Source: Pseudomonas sp. CFII64 (GTDB lineage: Bacteria > Pseudomonadota > Gammaproteobacteria > Pseudomonadales > Pseudomonadaceae). From it: a DNA stretch of 59,765 nt. Below are positions 35,740-45,606 of the stretch, one piece after another. The notes under the pieces were generated by a model. That model ran no database searches. It was given only the letters and a program-made list of their open reading frames with translations, and was not told where the DNA came from. Location of the stretch: contig NZ_ATLO01000024.1 of NCBI RefSeq assembly GCF_000416235.1, positions 1-59,765 of the forward strand, written 5' to 3'. Made by a program: the position numbers and the translations under genes. Numbering within the stretch: position 1 is the first letter of the stretch; each line of letters opens with the position of its first letter.

Positions 35740-36321
35740 CTACAACGCCAGGCGCAAATGCCCACCCGCCTGCTTCTGTCGCGCTTGCACGCGATGTTGC
35801 AGGCCGAGATAGAAATGCTCCAGGCCTTCCTGTAAACGTTCGGTCAGAATTTCGTCCAGCTCCCCACCCAGTTCGTTGTCGGCATAGCGGATCTGCGTGT
35901 CGATGGCGAAAATCCCATGCAGCACTTCCTGGCATTTGAGTGCGGATAACACCGGTTTGAGCGCGTAATCCACAGCGAGCATGTGCGCGATGCTGCCGCC
36001 GGTTGCCAACGGCAGCACGACCTTGCCGTGCAGCGAGCGCTCCGGCAGCAAATCCAGCAGGGTTTTCAGCGCCCCGGAGAACGACGCCTTGTAGACCGGT
36101 GTGCCGATCAGCAGGCCATCGGCCTTTTTAACCGCGTCGATAAAGTCGATCACTTGCGGGCTGTCGAAATGCCCGAACAGCAAATCTTCTGCGTTGAAAT
36201 CGCGGATGCGCAACGTGGTGACATCCACACCATGGTCCTGTAGCCAGAGGCGCGCGTGTTCCAGCACAACACCGGAACGGGATTTGAGAGCGGGGCTACC
36301 AGAGAGTGAAACGACTAACAT
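35740..36321 (-). CDS. ssuE: NADPH-dependent FMN reductase SsuE
   Basis: A 193-residue flavodoxin-fold reductase. It matches E. coli SsuE along its length: [20 protein letters not shown] at the start, then [40 protein letters not shown] and [20 protein letters not shown]. SsuE supplies FMNH2 to the SsuD monooxygenase during use of sulfonates as sulfur source. It stands alone here, not beside the ssuD-type gene at the left edge of the window. In many pseudomonads ssuE leads the ssu operon, so either the operon is split in this strain or this is a second reductase. Confidence 0.9.
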   Translation of the reverse strand: MLVVSLSGSPALKSRSGVVLEHARLWLQDHGVDVTTLRIRDFNAEDLLFGHFDSPQVIDFIDAVKKADGLLIGTPVYKASFSGALKTLLDLLPERSLHGKVVLPLATGGSIAHMLAVDYALKPVLSALKCQEVLHGIFAIDTQIRYADNELGGELDEILTERLQEGLEHFYLGLQHRVQARQKQAGGHLRLAL

Positions 36322-36525
36322 GCGGTATTCCTTACTAAAGCGTCTGTGTCATAAAGCAGCATGCATGCCAGCTTGTTGAAGAAGACTAACCTGTTGAATT
36401 AAAAGGCTTAATGTCGCCAGCTAAACGATTGGTGAAATCTCGCAGTGCTGCCTGGGTCCTTAACTGTTGAATGACTGTTGTCTGGGCAACACTTGCCGGT
36501 CGTGTTTGCCCGCCAAAGTGCGGGC

Positions 36526-36558
36526 AAAAAAAATCCCCGCAGTCGGCATATGCGGGGA
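36526..36558 (-). terminator. Terminator of the exopolysaccharide operon
   Basis: On the minus strand TCCCCGCA (36551-36558) pairs with TGCGGGGA (36534-36541) and runs straight into eight T residues. A second GC hairpin (TGCCCGC / GCGGGCA, about 36507-36526) follows. It is 48 bp after the wza stop and closes the operon. Confidence 0.92.
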
Positions 36559-36605
36559 CGTTCTGTTGCTTGGTTGCGTGATGTCGAGGAGGTGGTGCCG
36601 ATGGA

Positions 36606-37694
36606 TCAGTTGCGGAACGCAGCGCCGGTCTGAATGACGTTGGCCGAGCCCAGCAGTTGACTGACGAAGCGGCTCCAGCGAGTGATGTTGGCCGGGCCGA
36701 CGAACACAACATCTTGAGCGGCGAGTTCGAAGTCTTTGGCCAGAATGTAAGCGGTCGGTTTTTCGGCATTGAGGTGGTAGACAGTGGCACCGACGTTCGC
36801 CTGATTGTCGGCTCCGCGAATCACATACACCGCATCACCGTCAGCGCTGTCCGGGCTCAGGCCGCCGGCATTACCCAGGGCTTCAAGCAGTGTCACGCTG
36901 GTGGTGCCGAAGGAAATGACCTGCGGTCGCTGGACTTCGCCCATGACGTAGATCTTGTTCTTCGAGTTGCTGTTCAGGTGCAGGTAATCGCCGTTCTTGA
37001 GAAAGATTTTGCTCAGCTGCGAGTCTTTGCGGTTGAGCGCATCGACATCGATCACGTAGTCCTTGCCATCGCGGCGCAGGGTCAGACCCGCGAGGTTGGC
37101 ATCGGTCAGGTCAAGACCGGCAGTACTGATTGCCTGGACCAGACTTAACGGGATATTGGTGATCGATTGCGGGCCGGGAGATTTGAAAGAGCCGGAGAGC
37201 AATACGCGTTGGCTGTTGTAGCGCAGGACTTTGACGTCGACCTTGACCTCGGTGTACTGCGGCGACAGGCCCATGCGCAATTGTTCGCGGATCTGCCCGA
37301 TTGTTTTACCGCCAGCCTGGATTCTGCCGACATAGGGGAAATAGAGCGTGCCGTCGCTCAATACTTCCCGGCTGTTGGCATCGAGTTGGTCCTGGGAACC
37401 GGGTGCGGTCAACTCTGGGTGTTCGAAGACGATCACCAACAGTGTGTCACCTGGACCCACGATGTACTCGGGAGTCTTGTAGTTCAGCAGTTCGGTTGGC
37501 AACGGCTTGGCGGCGGCCGTTGCTTGCTGTCGCTGCTGTTTCAGCGTTTGCGGAGTTATGTTGACCAGATGGACATCCGGACCGTCCGGGTCTTTCTTTT
37601 CAACGTCACTTGGAGTCATGTGCTGCCCGGGTGCGAAAGCGCAGCCTTGCAAAATCAGACTGGAGAGCAGCACAACAGCTAGGGTTAGCTTCAT
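36606..37694 (-). CDS. wza: Outer-membrane polysaccharide export protein (Wza/PslD-like)
   Basis: A 362-residue lipoprotein of the polysaccharide biosynthesis/export family. The signal ends in the lipobox LILQGC. The PES domain begins at about residue 90 (YIVGPGDTLLVIVFEHPEL, then YFPYVGRIQAGGKTIGQIRE) and is followed by SLBB-type repeats (VLLSGSFKSPGPQSITNIPL; IYVMGEVQRPQVISFG). Wza octamers form the exit channel for the polymer and couple to Wzc. The ATG at 37694 has AGGAAGGAAG upstream. It is the last gene of the operon, 155 bp after the wcaJ-type gene. Confidence 0.92.
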   Translation of the reverse strand: MKLTLAVVLLSSLILQGCAFAPGQHMTPSDVEKKDPDGPDVHLVNITPQTLKQQRQQATAAAKPLPTELLNYKTPEYIVGPGDTLLVIVFEHPELTAPGSQDQLDANSREVLSDGTLYFPYVGRIQAGGKTIGQIREQLRMGLSPQYTEVKVDVKVLRYNSQRVLLSGSFKSPGPQSITNIPLSLVQAISTAGLDLTDANLAGLTLRRDGKDYVIDVDALNRKDSQLSKIFLKNGDYLHLNSNSKNKIYVMGEVQRPQVISFGTTSVTLLEALGNAGGLSPDSADGDAVYVIRGADNQANVGATVYHLNAEKPTAYILAKDFELAAQDVVFVGPANITRWSRFVSQLLGSANVIQTGAAFRN

Positions 37695-37849
37695 ATAATT
37701 CTTCCTTCCTAAAGGTGCGCTTGGCACCACAGTGATTTCATTGCGTCCCTTACCAACACCGACATTGACTTCATGTGTGATTTTGCGAATGCGCGCACCT
37801 CCCGCGGAGCCTCTAGCCCCGAGCATTGTTCTGGTGGGAATGATTGGGT

Positions 37850-39262
37850 TCAGAAGGCGTTCTTGTTCAGAAAGCCTTTGAACAGGGTCAACAGAATGAT
37901 TTTCAGATCGAGCCACAGCGACCAGTGCTCGATGTATTCAAGGTCGTACTCGACACGCTTCTGCATCTTGTCCAGGGTGTCGGTCTCGCCGCGCCAGCCA
38001 TTGATCTGCGCCCAGCCGGTGATGCCTGGCTTGACCTTGTGACGCAACATGTAACCGTTAACCTGTTTGCGGTATTGCTCGTTGTGCGCCACTGCATGGG
38101 GACGCGGGCCGACGATGGACATGTCGCCGCGCAACACATTGAAAAACTGCGGCAGCTCATCCAGCGACGTGCGCCGCAGAAACGCGCCCAACGGGGTGAT
38201 GCGTGAGTCGTTGCGCGTGGCCTGGCGAACCACTTCACCGTTTTCCTGCACGCTCATGCTGCGGAATTTCCAGACCATGATCGGCTTGCCATCCAGGCCG
38301 TAGCGACGCTGGCGAAACAGCACCGGGCCGGGAGACGTGAGCTTGATCGCAACGGCAATCAGCAGCAGTGGCAGGGCAATCATCAGCAGAATGACACTGG
38401 ACAGCAGAACGTCCTCGATGCGTTTGACCAGGCTCCACGCGCCGTCCATGGGCGAGTCGAAAATGCTGATGCTGGCCAGGCCGTTGATGCTCTCGCTGCG
38501 GGCGTGCAGCAGTTCGAACATGAACACGTCAGGAATCACATACACCGATGCCGTGGTATCGCTCAGGCCTTTGACCAGATCATGCAAGTGCGGCTGGCCG
38601 TCGATCCCGAGGGTGATGTAAACCTTGTCGATACGGCCTTGGCGCGCATCTTCGATCAGCTGGTCAAGATCACCCAGCACCGGAACCTGCGGCACGGCGA
38701 CGTTGGCTTCGGACTGCTGTGGCTGCACGTCGTAGAAACCCAGCAACTGCAGACCCATCCAGGGCGCGTCGCAAATCGATTGCGCCAGGCGCTCGCCGAC
38801 ATGGCCGGTGCCGACGATGGCCACCCGACGTGTGTTGAAACCACGCCGGCGCAGGCCATGCAGGACGCTGCGAATCAACAGCCGATAGCCGCAGAGCACC
38901 GCCAGTACCGAGGCGAACCAGGCCATCTGGCTGTCATCCGGCACCTGCGCATGGTTGAGCAGCAGGAAGTCCACGGACAGCAGGATGACGAAGGTCAGCC
39001 CCCAGTAATTGAAGACCTTGGTCAGCTCACGAAGGATGCGTTCGCCGCGCCACGAGCCGTACATCTGATGAAATTCGCTGAGCCAGTGAAAGACCAGCAC
39101 GGCCAGCAGTATCTGCAGCCAGGCTTCGGCATTGGACACCGATGGATCCTGTTGGCTTTGCCAGTAACCGCCCAGCACGATGACGGTCAGATCCAGCAGG
39201 CGATGGGCAACCGATAGCAGGGATTGATGCGCATGAAGGATGCCGCGAACTTGCGTACGCAT
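37850..39262 (-). CDS. wcaJ: Undecaprenyl-phosphate sugar-phosphotransferase (WcaJ/PslA-like)
   Basis: A 470-residue initiating enzyme that attaches the first sugar-1-phosphate, typically glucose, to undecaprenyl phosphate. It has four N-terminal membrane segments, a Rossmann-like CoA-binding-type middle domain (RVAIVGTGHVGERLAQSICD), a fifth hydrophobic segment near 280, and the catalytic C-terminal bacterial sugar-transferase domain (ITPLGAFLRRTSLDELPQFF, NVLRGDMSIVGPRPH). The ATG at 39262 is preferred to a TTG or ATG further up. The previous glycosyltransferase gene ends 13 bp upstream. Confidence 0.92.
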   Translation of the reverse strand: MRTQVRGILHAHQSLLSVAHRLLDLTVIVLGGYWQSQQDPSVSNAEAWLQILLAVLVFHWLSEFHQMYGSWRGERILRELTKVFNYWGLTFVILLSVDFLLLNHAQVPDDSQMAWFASVLAVLCGYRLLIRSVLHGLRRRGFNTRRVAIVGTGHVGERLAQSICDAPWMGLQLLGFYDVQPQQSEANVAVPQVPVLGDLDQLIEDARQGRIDKVYITLGIDGQPHLHDLVKGLSDTTASVYVIPDVFMFELLHARSESINGLASISIFDSPMDGAWSLVKRIEDVLLSSVILLMIALPLLLIAVAIKLTSPGPVLFRQRRYGLDGKPIMVWKFRSMSVQENGEVVRQATRNDSRITPLGAFLRRTSLDELPQFFNVLRGDMSIVGPRPHAVAHNEQYRKQVNGYMLRHKVKPGITGWAQINGWRGETDTLDKMQKRVEYDLEYIEHWSLWLDLKIILLTLFKGFLNKNAF

Positions 39263-39275
39263 AGACGTTGCTCGC

Positions 39276-40493
39276 TCAGACAGATTTGATCGGGACGACA
39301 CGTGCACTCAGGTCGCTGTTGACCAGGATCGGGGTGGCTTGCGGCATGCGGTATTGCGCCGGTTGACGTGCCAGGCGTGCAGCGGCCAGGCGGCTTTCGA
39401 CGAAATATTTGATTTCTTCCTCGAAGCGCTCGCAGGAAAAACGCTCGGCGTTCGCCCGGCAGGCCTGGACGGTAATGCGCGCCTGTGCGGTTTCGAATTC
39501 GCCGACGGCGGCAACCACCGCCGCCATGGTTTGTTGATGAAAAAACACCCCGGTCGGCTGCGGATGATCCAGTCCGCAGACGGTTTCCAGCGCGCCGCCC
39601 TTGGCGAACGCGATCACTGGCGTGCCACAGGCCTGGGCCTCCACGGGGCTGATGCCAAAGTCTTCCTCGGCAGCGAAGACAAAGGCTTTGGCATTGCGCA
39701 TGTGCTCCAGCAATACCGCGAACGGCTGATACCCGAGCAACGTGACGTTGGGTGCGTGAATGGCTTTGGCCCTGGCCATTTCCGGGCCATCGCCGATCAC
39801 GATCAGGCGCTTGTCCGGCATGGCCGCGAACGCCTCGATGATCATCGGCATGCGCTTGTAGGGAACCATGCGCGACGCGGTGAAGTAGTAATCCTGTTTG
39901 GTGTCCTGGGGCGTGAAATTGACGGTGTCGACGGGCGGGTAAATCACCGTGGAATCCCGACGATAGGCCTTGGAAATCCGCCCGCCGATGAAGTACGAAT
40001 TGGCAATGAAATCGTCCACGCCCGCTGAAGTGCGCTGGTCCCACATGCGGATGTAGTGCAAGACCATGCGCGCCAGTTTGCTCTTGAAGCCGGTGCTCAT
40101 TCCGGACTCCAGCAGGTATTGATGCTGCAAGTCCCAGGCATAGCGAATGGGCGAATGCACGTAACTGATGTGCAATTGATCCGGGCCGCTGAGCACGCCT
40201 TTTGCCACGGCGTGGCTGCTGCTGATGATCAAGTCGTAGCCCGACAGGTCGAGTTGCTCGATGGCCAGCGGCATCAGTGGCAGATAGCGTTGATAGTGAG
40301 TTCTGGCTTTGGGCAGGCGTTGGATGAAAGTGGTTTTGGCGACTTTGCCGCCAAGATGGGCGCGATCCTGGTCGCTGAGAAAGTCAATCACGGAAAACAG
40401 ATCGGCCTCGGGCCAGACCTTCAGCAGCGAAGCCAGAACGCGCTCGGCACCGGCGTAAGTCACCAGCCAGTCGTGGACTATAGCTATTCTCAT
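39276..40493 (-). CDS. GT4-family glycosyltransferase
   Basis: A 405-residue GT-B fold transferase. It starts MRIAIVHDWLVTYAGAERVL, with the GGAER-like acceptor loop, and has a C-terminal nucleotide-sugar domain with RMVPYKRMPMIIEAF and the E-x7-E motif in EEDFGISPVEAQACGTPVIA. Close relatives act as mannosyltransferases in repeat-unit assembly; the sugar here is unknown. It is in the exopolysaccharide operon between another GT4 and the WcaJ-type gene. Confidence 0.9.
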   Translation of the reverse strand: MRIAIVHDWLVTYAGAERVLASLLKVWPEADLFSVIDFLSDQDRAHLGGKVAKTTFIQRLPKARTHYQRYLPLMPLAIEQLDLSGYDLIISSSHAVAKGVLSGPDQLHISYVHSPIRYAWDLQHQYLLESGMSTGFKSKLARMVLHYIRMWDQRTSAGVDDFIANSYFIGGRISKAYRRDSTVIYPPVDTVNFTPQDTKQDYYFTASRMVPYKRMPMIIEAFAAMPDKRLIVIGDGPEMARAKAIHAPNVTLLGYQPFAVLLEHMRNAKAFVFAAEEDFGISPVEAQACGTPVIAFAKGGALETVCGLDHPQPTGVFFHQQTMAAVVAAVGEFETAQARITVQACRANAERFSCERFEEEIKYFVESRLAAARLARQPAQYRMPQATPILVNSDLSARVVPIKSV

Positions 40494-40631
40494 TGGGTTT
40501 CCCTTCTATTGGCACATGCTCCACTTCAGACGCGGGCAGGCGGCGTCTTGGCGTGTCGTTGTTGAGTTGTTTGCCCTGGTGAGCCAGGCGTTATCCATGC
40601 AGTAAAAGCACTGGCCGTTTCCTTCGGCGTT

Positions 40632-41750
40632 TCAAGACTTGCCTGAAGAGGAGTCAGTGATCGCCCCTCGAGATCTCGGCGCGGGATCGGATTGCGCGTT
40701 GATCAACGCGTCGATACGTTGCGATACGCGGCGGGCAGATTCCTCCCAGGAAAAGCGCCGCACGTTGGTCAAACCACGACGCCGCAAAGATTGGCGCAGG
40801 GGCAGGTCGCTCAGAATGCGCTCCATGGCGGCGGCCATGTGGCTGACGTCCAGCGGGTCGAAATACAACGCGCTGGCTTGCAGCACTTCCGGAATCGACG
40901 CGGCGTTGGCGGCCAATACCGGGCAACCGCAGGCTTGGGCCTCCAGGGGCGGAATGCCGAAACCTTCATACAGCGAGGGGAAGACGAAAGCCGTTGCGCC
41001 CTGATACTGCGCAATCAATTCAGCGTCATTGAGTCGCCCCAGAAAGCGGATCCGCGGATCGCGGCTGGCCAGGCGCTGCAGATTGGGATCGGCGAAAACA
41101 TCGTTGCCGCCGCCGACGATATGCAGCTGGGTATTTTCGTGACCGCGCAGGCTCAGGAACGCCTGGATCATGCGGCTGAAGTTTTTGTGGGCGCTGGGCG
41201 AGGAAACCGCCAGCAGGTATTCCGGTTGATCGGCAGCGGCATGGGCGGGTACGAACGCCTCGCTGACCGCCGCCGGAATAACGTAGATCCGGTTCTCCGG
41301 GAAGCCATAGAAGCTTGCGATCTCGCCCTTGGAAAACTGGCTCACGGTCATCAACGCTTTGAGCCGGGACAGCAGCACCGGGGTGAGGGTGCGGTAAGCG
41401 GTGCGAAACGCTCGGGAATAGCTTTGCGGGAAGCGGATGTAATTGATGTCCAGATGAGTTGCTATCTGATTGCTGTACCAGATTGGCGCGGTGCTGGTCA
41501 GCGAGACCAGTAACGGGCTGCCATGGCGATAAAGATACAGCGGCAAATCCACTTGTTCCCACAGGTGGCCGTTGTTGCGACCGATACGCTGCACGTTCAG
41601 CGCTTTCGCACTTTCGTGCAGTTTGATGTCGTGGGGAGCAACGAAAACCACATCGTCTCGCAGCTGTTTGAGGGCCAGGCAGGTTTGCTCGGCGAAACGC
41701 TGCACTCCACGTATTTCCTGGGTCAGAAAACGGGCATTGATCACAATCAT
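40632..41750 (-). CDS. GT4-family glycosyltransferase
   Basis: A 372-residue GT-B transferase that begins MIVINARFLTQEIRGVQRFA, a pattern shared by WbaZ- and mannosyltransferase-like enzymes. The C-terminal half has YLLAVSSPSAHKNFSRMIQA and the nucleotide-sugar motif YEGFGIPPLEAQACGCPVLA. The ATG at 41750 is preferred to an in-frame upstream start that lacks family similarity. It is part of the exopolysaccharide operon; gaps of 124 and 138 bp flank it, longer than elsewhere in the operon, and contain no gene. Confidence 0.9.
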   Translation of the reverse strand: MIVINARFLTQEIRGVQRFAEQTCLALKQLRDDVVFVAPHDIKLHESAKALNVQRIGRNNGHLWEQVDLPLYLYRHGSPLLVSLTSTAPIWYSNQIATHLDINYIRFPQSYSRAFRTAYRTLTPVLLSRLKALMTVSQFSKGEIASFYGFPENRIYVIPAAVSEAFVPAHAAADQPEYLLAVSSPSAHKNFSRMIQAFLSLRGHENTQLHIVGGGNDVFADPNLQRLASRDPRIRFLGRLNDAELIAQYQGATAFVFPSLYEGFGIPPLEAQACGCPVLAANAASIPEVLQASALYFDPLDVSHMAAAMERILSDLPLRQSLRRRGLTNVRRFSWEESARRVSQRIDALINAQSDPAPRSRGAITDSSSGKS

Positions 41751-41874
41751 TGGGGCGCGACCTGAAAAGAGAATTGGGTCGATTGACGGGTTCGCGCAAG
41801 CAGACTTTGACCGATAGGCTGCTCGCACCGCGCGATACCTGGGCGCTGTGCGCCTTCGTTATTGGGCTCATGAC

Positions 41875-43185
41875 TCATTGGGCAAACAGCGGTGGTTTAC
41901 TGCCCAGGCTGATGATTTTCGGAAATTCGTCGATGGGCACCTGGGCTGAACAGCGGCTGTCGTTGCAGTCCCAGGCAATGCCGGTGTCGATCAACCCTTT
42001 GCCCGGCTTGCCACTGTCAATCAGCAGGACGTTGCCGCGTTGTACGCTGCTGGCCTCGACCCGAATCAAGCGCGGCTCACCGGTTGTCCAGGCCACCAGG
42101 GCCTGCTCCGAGCCTTTGGCGAAACGCAGCAGATAGGTTGAATCCAGCTCGCGGCTTTTTTCGGCGTCGTAGCGGTAATCATGCAGGATCGGGCTGATCG
42201 CCTTGAGGGTCAGGTAAGACGGTTTTAACGTCAGATCCTGTTTGAGCAAACCGAAGTTCTGCTCGGGATCGTTGATGTCATTGCCATCGTTGAACAAGTC
42301 GTACCACCACAACCCTTTGATATCCGGCAGTGTTTGAGCGAGGAAGAAACTGCGCGCCAGGTAGGCGGCCTGGGTCTGTTCGCTCAGGCCGCATTTTCCG
42401 GTGTTGCTGGGCCAGCCCATCTCGGTCAGATACAAGGGCACCGGTCGCGAGGCCAAGGCCCTGAGATCAGCATCCACCCAGCGCAGCCAGGCGATCCAGC
42501 GTTCCGGCGTGTGTCGCTCCTCATGCCGGCAATGCACATAAGGATGCAGCGAAAGACCGTCTGCATGGTTGAGTACGCCAGCCTCCACCAGCCGGTCGGC
42601 GAAACCCAGGTCCATGCCGAGGCTGGTCACCGCACCGGCAAGAATCGTCACCGGTTTTTTCTGCTGACGGATGCGCTGTGCGGTTTCTTCTATCAGGTTG
42701 CTGTAGTCCCTGGCGAAGGCCGGGTCCACGGGATTTTCTTTATCCCACTCATTCCAGATTTCGTAGAAGTCCACGCTGTCGGCCAGTTCACGGGTCACGA
42801 ATGACACGTAGTTGGCAAAACCTTCCTTGACCAGTGGGGTACGAGGTTTGGCGTAGTTGCCGTAATAGGTGTTGCCGTAGCCCAACACCAGCAAAGGACG
42901 CAGTCGATGTTCCTGGGCCTTGCTCAAATAGGCTTGCCAGGCCGGGTCGATGCGCAACATGCCGCGTCGGGGTTCGGCGGTCGACCAGTAGGCATCGTCG
43001 CGTACCGAATCGACGCCGGCCTCTTCGAGCAGTTGCAGTGCCTTGGCCGACGAACTGCTTTTGTTCATCAAATGAGTATCGACACCGATGATGAATCGCT
43101 CATCGGCTATTGCCATACAGCTCATGAACAGGCAAATCACAAGCATCGTCAGCGTTCGCGATCGGGCGATGGGCGGCTTGGGCAT
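41875..43185 (-). CDS. Secreted glycoside hydrolase, PslG-like (GH39 type)
   Basis: A 436-residue glycosidase with an N-terminal signal peptide (SRTLTMLVICLFMSCMAIAD). The (beta/alpha)8 barrel carries the acid/base E146 in FYEIWNEWD and the nucleophile E255 in YLTEMGWPSN, with HPYVHC between them. P. aeruginosa PslG, the nearest functional match by size, motifs and operon setting, is an endoglycosidase that trims the Psl polymer. A matching clean-up role in the periplasm is likely. The ATG at 43185 is preferred to the TTG at 43197. Confidence 0.85.
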   Translation of the reverse strand: MPKPPIARSRTLTMLVICLFMSCMAIADERFIIGVDTHLMNKSSSSAKALQLLEEAGVDSVRDDAYWSTAEPRRGMLRIDPAWQAYLSKAQEHRLRPLLVLGYGNTYYGNYAKPRTPLVKEGFANYVSFVTRELADSVDFYEIWNEWDKENPVDPAFARDYSNLIEETAQRIRQQKKPVTILAGAVTSLGMDLGFADRLVEAGVLNHADGLSLHPYVHCRHEERHTPERWIAWLRWVDADLRALASRPVPLYLTEMGWPSNTGKCGLSEQTQAAYLARSFFLAQTLPDIKGLWWYDLFNDGNDINDPEQNFGLLKQDLTLKPSYLTLKAISPILHDYRYDAEKSRELDSTYLLRFAKGSEQALVAWTTGEPRLIRVEASSVQRGNVLLIDSGKPGKGLIDTGIAWDCNDSRCSAQVPIDEFPKIISLGSKPPLFAQ

Positions 43186-43258
43186 ATTTTGTCTCAATGA
43201 AGAGGCACGGTCCGGAGCGCTTGCTCAGGTGAGTCACGGGCCGATGGATAACACTTCC

Positions 43259-44524
43259 CTATGTACAGCGATTGCCCGGGCTGGGGCCGGAAACCGGCTC
43301 ATCACGCCGTACGATCTTGTTCAGCAGGGTCTGGGCGAAAATACTCTGGTAGCTGTCGAGCATCAGGTCCGTGTCCAGCAGCGAAGCAACGCTGACTCGG
43401 GCCTGGGAACTCAAGCGTGCCAGCAAAGCCGGCTGCTGATGCAGTTTGAGCATGGCCAGCCCAAGCGAATCCGGATCATCCGGATTGCACAACAGACCAT
43501 TGAGCGGGTCCTGGATGATCTCCGGCAAGCCACCCATGCGACTGGCAATCACCGGTTTGGCATAAGCGCAGGCCTCAACGGCGACCATGCCGAACGGTTC
43601 GTTCCAGATCGATGGCACGATGGCGACATCAATCTGTTTATAAAACGCCTCGGGTTTCTGATAGCCGACAAAACTGATCCGGGGCGACTCTGCTGCCAAC
43701 GCCTTGAAGCGGGCTTCGTCGTCCAGTTGCCCACGCCCGGCAATTTGCAGCGTTGCATCAAAGGGCAGCGCCTGAAATTGCTCGATCAGCCAGCGCACGC
43801 CTTTAGGCTCCGAGAGCGTGCCCATGAAGCCAAAGCGCAGCGGCGTGTTCCCGGGCTCCGGTTGCAGGTTGGTTTTTGCCTTGACCGGCAGGGCTGGGCA
43901 AGGGCTGGCGTTGTGTACAACAAAACCCCGGGCGTTCCTGAAGTAACCGTTGTTCTGCAGGGTGTCGAGCATGAAGCGGCTGACGCCTACCACCGTATCG
44001 ACCTGTGCCGAGCGATCATCATGGCCTTTGCGAAAGTGTTCGCAACGGCCGCATTGGGTGCGACAGCTTGCTCCGTCTTTGAACATGGTGCTGCTCGGGC
44101 AGAGCAGATACAGGTCGTGCAACACCTGCACGATCGGTTTGCCGGCGGCGGTGATTTCATCCCATGCCGACACCGACCAGCCGGTGAGGTTGTGACAGAC
44201 CACCAGGTCGGGCTTTTCGATATTGATCACCCGTCTTACGTATTCACGCATGCCGCCGTTGTATCGATCGCGAAGATGCCAGCCCAACCGCGCCAGCTTC
44301 CCAGGGCGCTGATCCCTGAAGTGCCAGTAGAAGTTGCGCAGCCCTGCGCGATACACCCTGACTTGATTGATCATCTCCTCCTTGAGGCCGGACTGGGCTC
44401 CGGTCGCCAGTACCGCGACCTTGTAGCCCCGCTTGTACAGGCCTTCGACGGTGCGTTGCAGGATGATCTCTGCACCGCCGCCGATATTGGGTGTGTAAAG
44501 GCTGGAGATGAATAACAACTTCAT
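43259..44524 (-). CDS. GT4-family glycosyltransferase
   Basis: A 421-residue GT-B transferase. The start reads MKLLFISSLYTPNIGGGAEI, and the donor domain has GFMGTLSEPKGVRWLIEQFQ and the motif NEPFGMVAVEACAYAKPVIA. A cysteine-rich stretch CRTQCGRCEHFRKGHDD near residue 165 is common in related rhamnosyl- or mannosyltransferases but of unknown purpose. The ATG at 44524 overlaps the previous GT2 stop by 4 bp, so the two are translationally coupled. Confidence 0.9.
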   Translation of the reverse strand: MKLLFISSLYTPNIGGGAEIILQRTVEGLYKRGYKVAVLATGAQSGLKEEMINQVRVYRAGLRNFYWHFRDQRPGKLARLGWHLRDRYNGGMREYVRRVINIEKPDLVVCHNLTGWSVSAWDEITAAGKPIVQVLHDLYLLCPSSTMFKDGASCRTQCGRCEHFRKGHDDRSAQVDTVVGVSRFMLDTLQNNGYFRNARGFVVHNASPCPALPVKAKTNLQPEPGNTPLRFGFMGTLSEPKGVRWLIEQFQALPFDATLQIAGRGQLDDEARFKALAAESPRISFVGYQKPEAFYKQIDVAIVPSIWNEPFGMVAVEACAYAKPVIASRMGGLPEIIQDPLNGLLCNPDDPDSLGLAMLKLHQQPALLARLSSQARVSVASLLDTDLMLDSYQSIFAQTLLNKIVRRDEPVSGPSPGNRCT

Positions 44525-45522
44525 AAGGGGTACGAGCGGTTCAGGCCCAGCACGCCTGCCTCGCCATCCTGAATGGCCTTTTCGATCAGGTTCAGACGTT
44601 GTTCTGCGCCACGGCGTTTGGCGATCAGACGCAATAGGCGAAAGAACATCCAGCGGTTGAGGCTGTACAGCAGCGACGACGAAGCCCAGATGTTCTTGTC
44701 GAACCAGGCCTGGTTGCGGGCGCCGTAATAGGCCCTGAGGTCTGAACCGCCCAGCAGGAAACTTTCGTAGATGTTGCTGGTGCGCGCCTTGATGTTCCAT
44801 GAATCTTCGAGGTCGTCGAGCAGTGCGTCGGGCACCAGGAATATCCGCCCGCCACCGGCGGTGATGCGCCAGGTGTATTCACTGTCATCGGCATACAGCA
44901 TCAAGGCATCGAGGGGCAGGCCGATCCGTTGATAGAGGCTGCGATGGGCAAGCAAGCCGCCGTAGGTGGCGAAGGGCAATTGCACCATCGGGATCTTGTC
45001 TTGCCTGCGCTGGGGACGCACCCAAGGGCGGCGACGCCAGAGTTTGTAGGGCAGTTGCGCAACGTGAAAACCGAAGAAGCTGGAACGGCGCTGAATGGCG
45101 AACCGACCGGGCACCCCGGCGGCGATGTCGGCCTGGTGCGTCGGCCGAAAGCCAAGGACTGCCGACTTGTCGCGGCCATCGATTTCTTCCAGCTGGCTCA
45201 GGCATGTATGCAAAGCGGCGATGGCGTTGTGCGTCGGGGCGTTATCGTCGTCCATCAGCCAGATGTATTCGGCACCGGCATCCAGTGCGGCCTTGATGCC
45301 CACCGAATAACCTTTGGCTGAACCGGTGTTGTTGTCCAGATAGATCACGTCAACCTGGCCAGGCCAGGTAGTGCGCAAGTTTTCCAGCGGTGCAACCGAC
45401 GCGTTGCTGACGATGATCACCCGATCGATCAACGGGCTTTCCAGCGAGCGGCTGACAAGGGTGTGCAAATAGTTGAAACGGTCACCATAGGTGAGCGTCA
45501 CCAATGTCGTGAGTTGAGTCAT
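44521..45522 (-). CDS. GT2-family glycosyltransferase
   Basis: A 333-residue GT-A transferase. The nucleotide-binding start is TLVTLTYGDRFNYLHTLVSR, followed by VIIVSNASV and DNNTGSAKGYSVGIKAAL. The metal-binding acidic motif is WLMDDDNAP, and YADDSEYTWRI carries the second acidic site. The layout resembles rhamnosyl- or galactofuranosyltransferases of the GlfT2/WbbL type. The ATG at 45522 is preferred to an extended start. No membrane segment is evident. Confidence 0.9.
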   Translation of the reverse strand: MTQLTTLVTLTYGDRFNYLHTLVSRSLESPLIDRVIIVSNASVAPLENLRTTWPGQVDVIYLDNNTGSAKGYSVGIKAALDAGAEYIWLMDDDNAPTHNAIAALHTCLSQLEEIDGRDKSAVLGFRPTHQADIAAGVPGRFAIQRRSSFFGFHVAQLPYKLWRRRPWVRPQRRQDKIPMVQLPFATYGGLLAHRSLYQRIGLPLDALMLYADDSEYTWRITAGGGRIFLVPDALLDDLEDSWNIKARTSNIYESFLLGGSDLRAYYGARNQAWFDKNIWASSSLLYSLNRWMFFRLLRLIAKRRGAEQRLNLIEKAIQDGEAGVLGLNRSYPL

Positions 45523-45606
45523 GCTGAGGTTCCGTCCGCAATAGCGATGAAGGTAGTGCCGCAACCCCGGTGCGCGTGGACAACCGGGGCCTGGCGAAAC
45601 GTTGCC

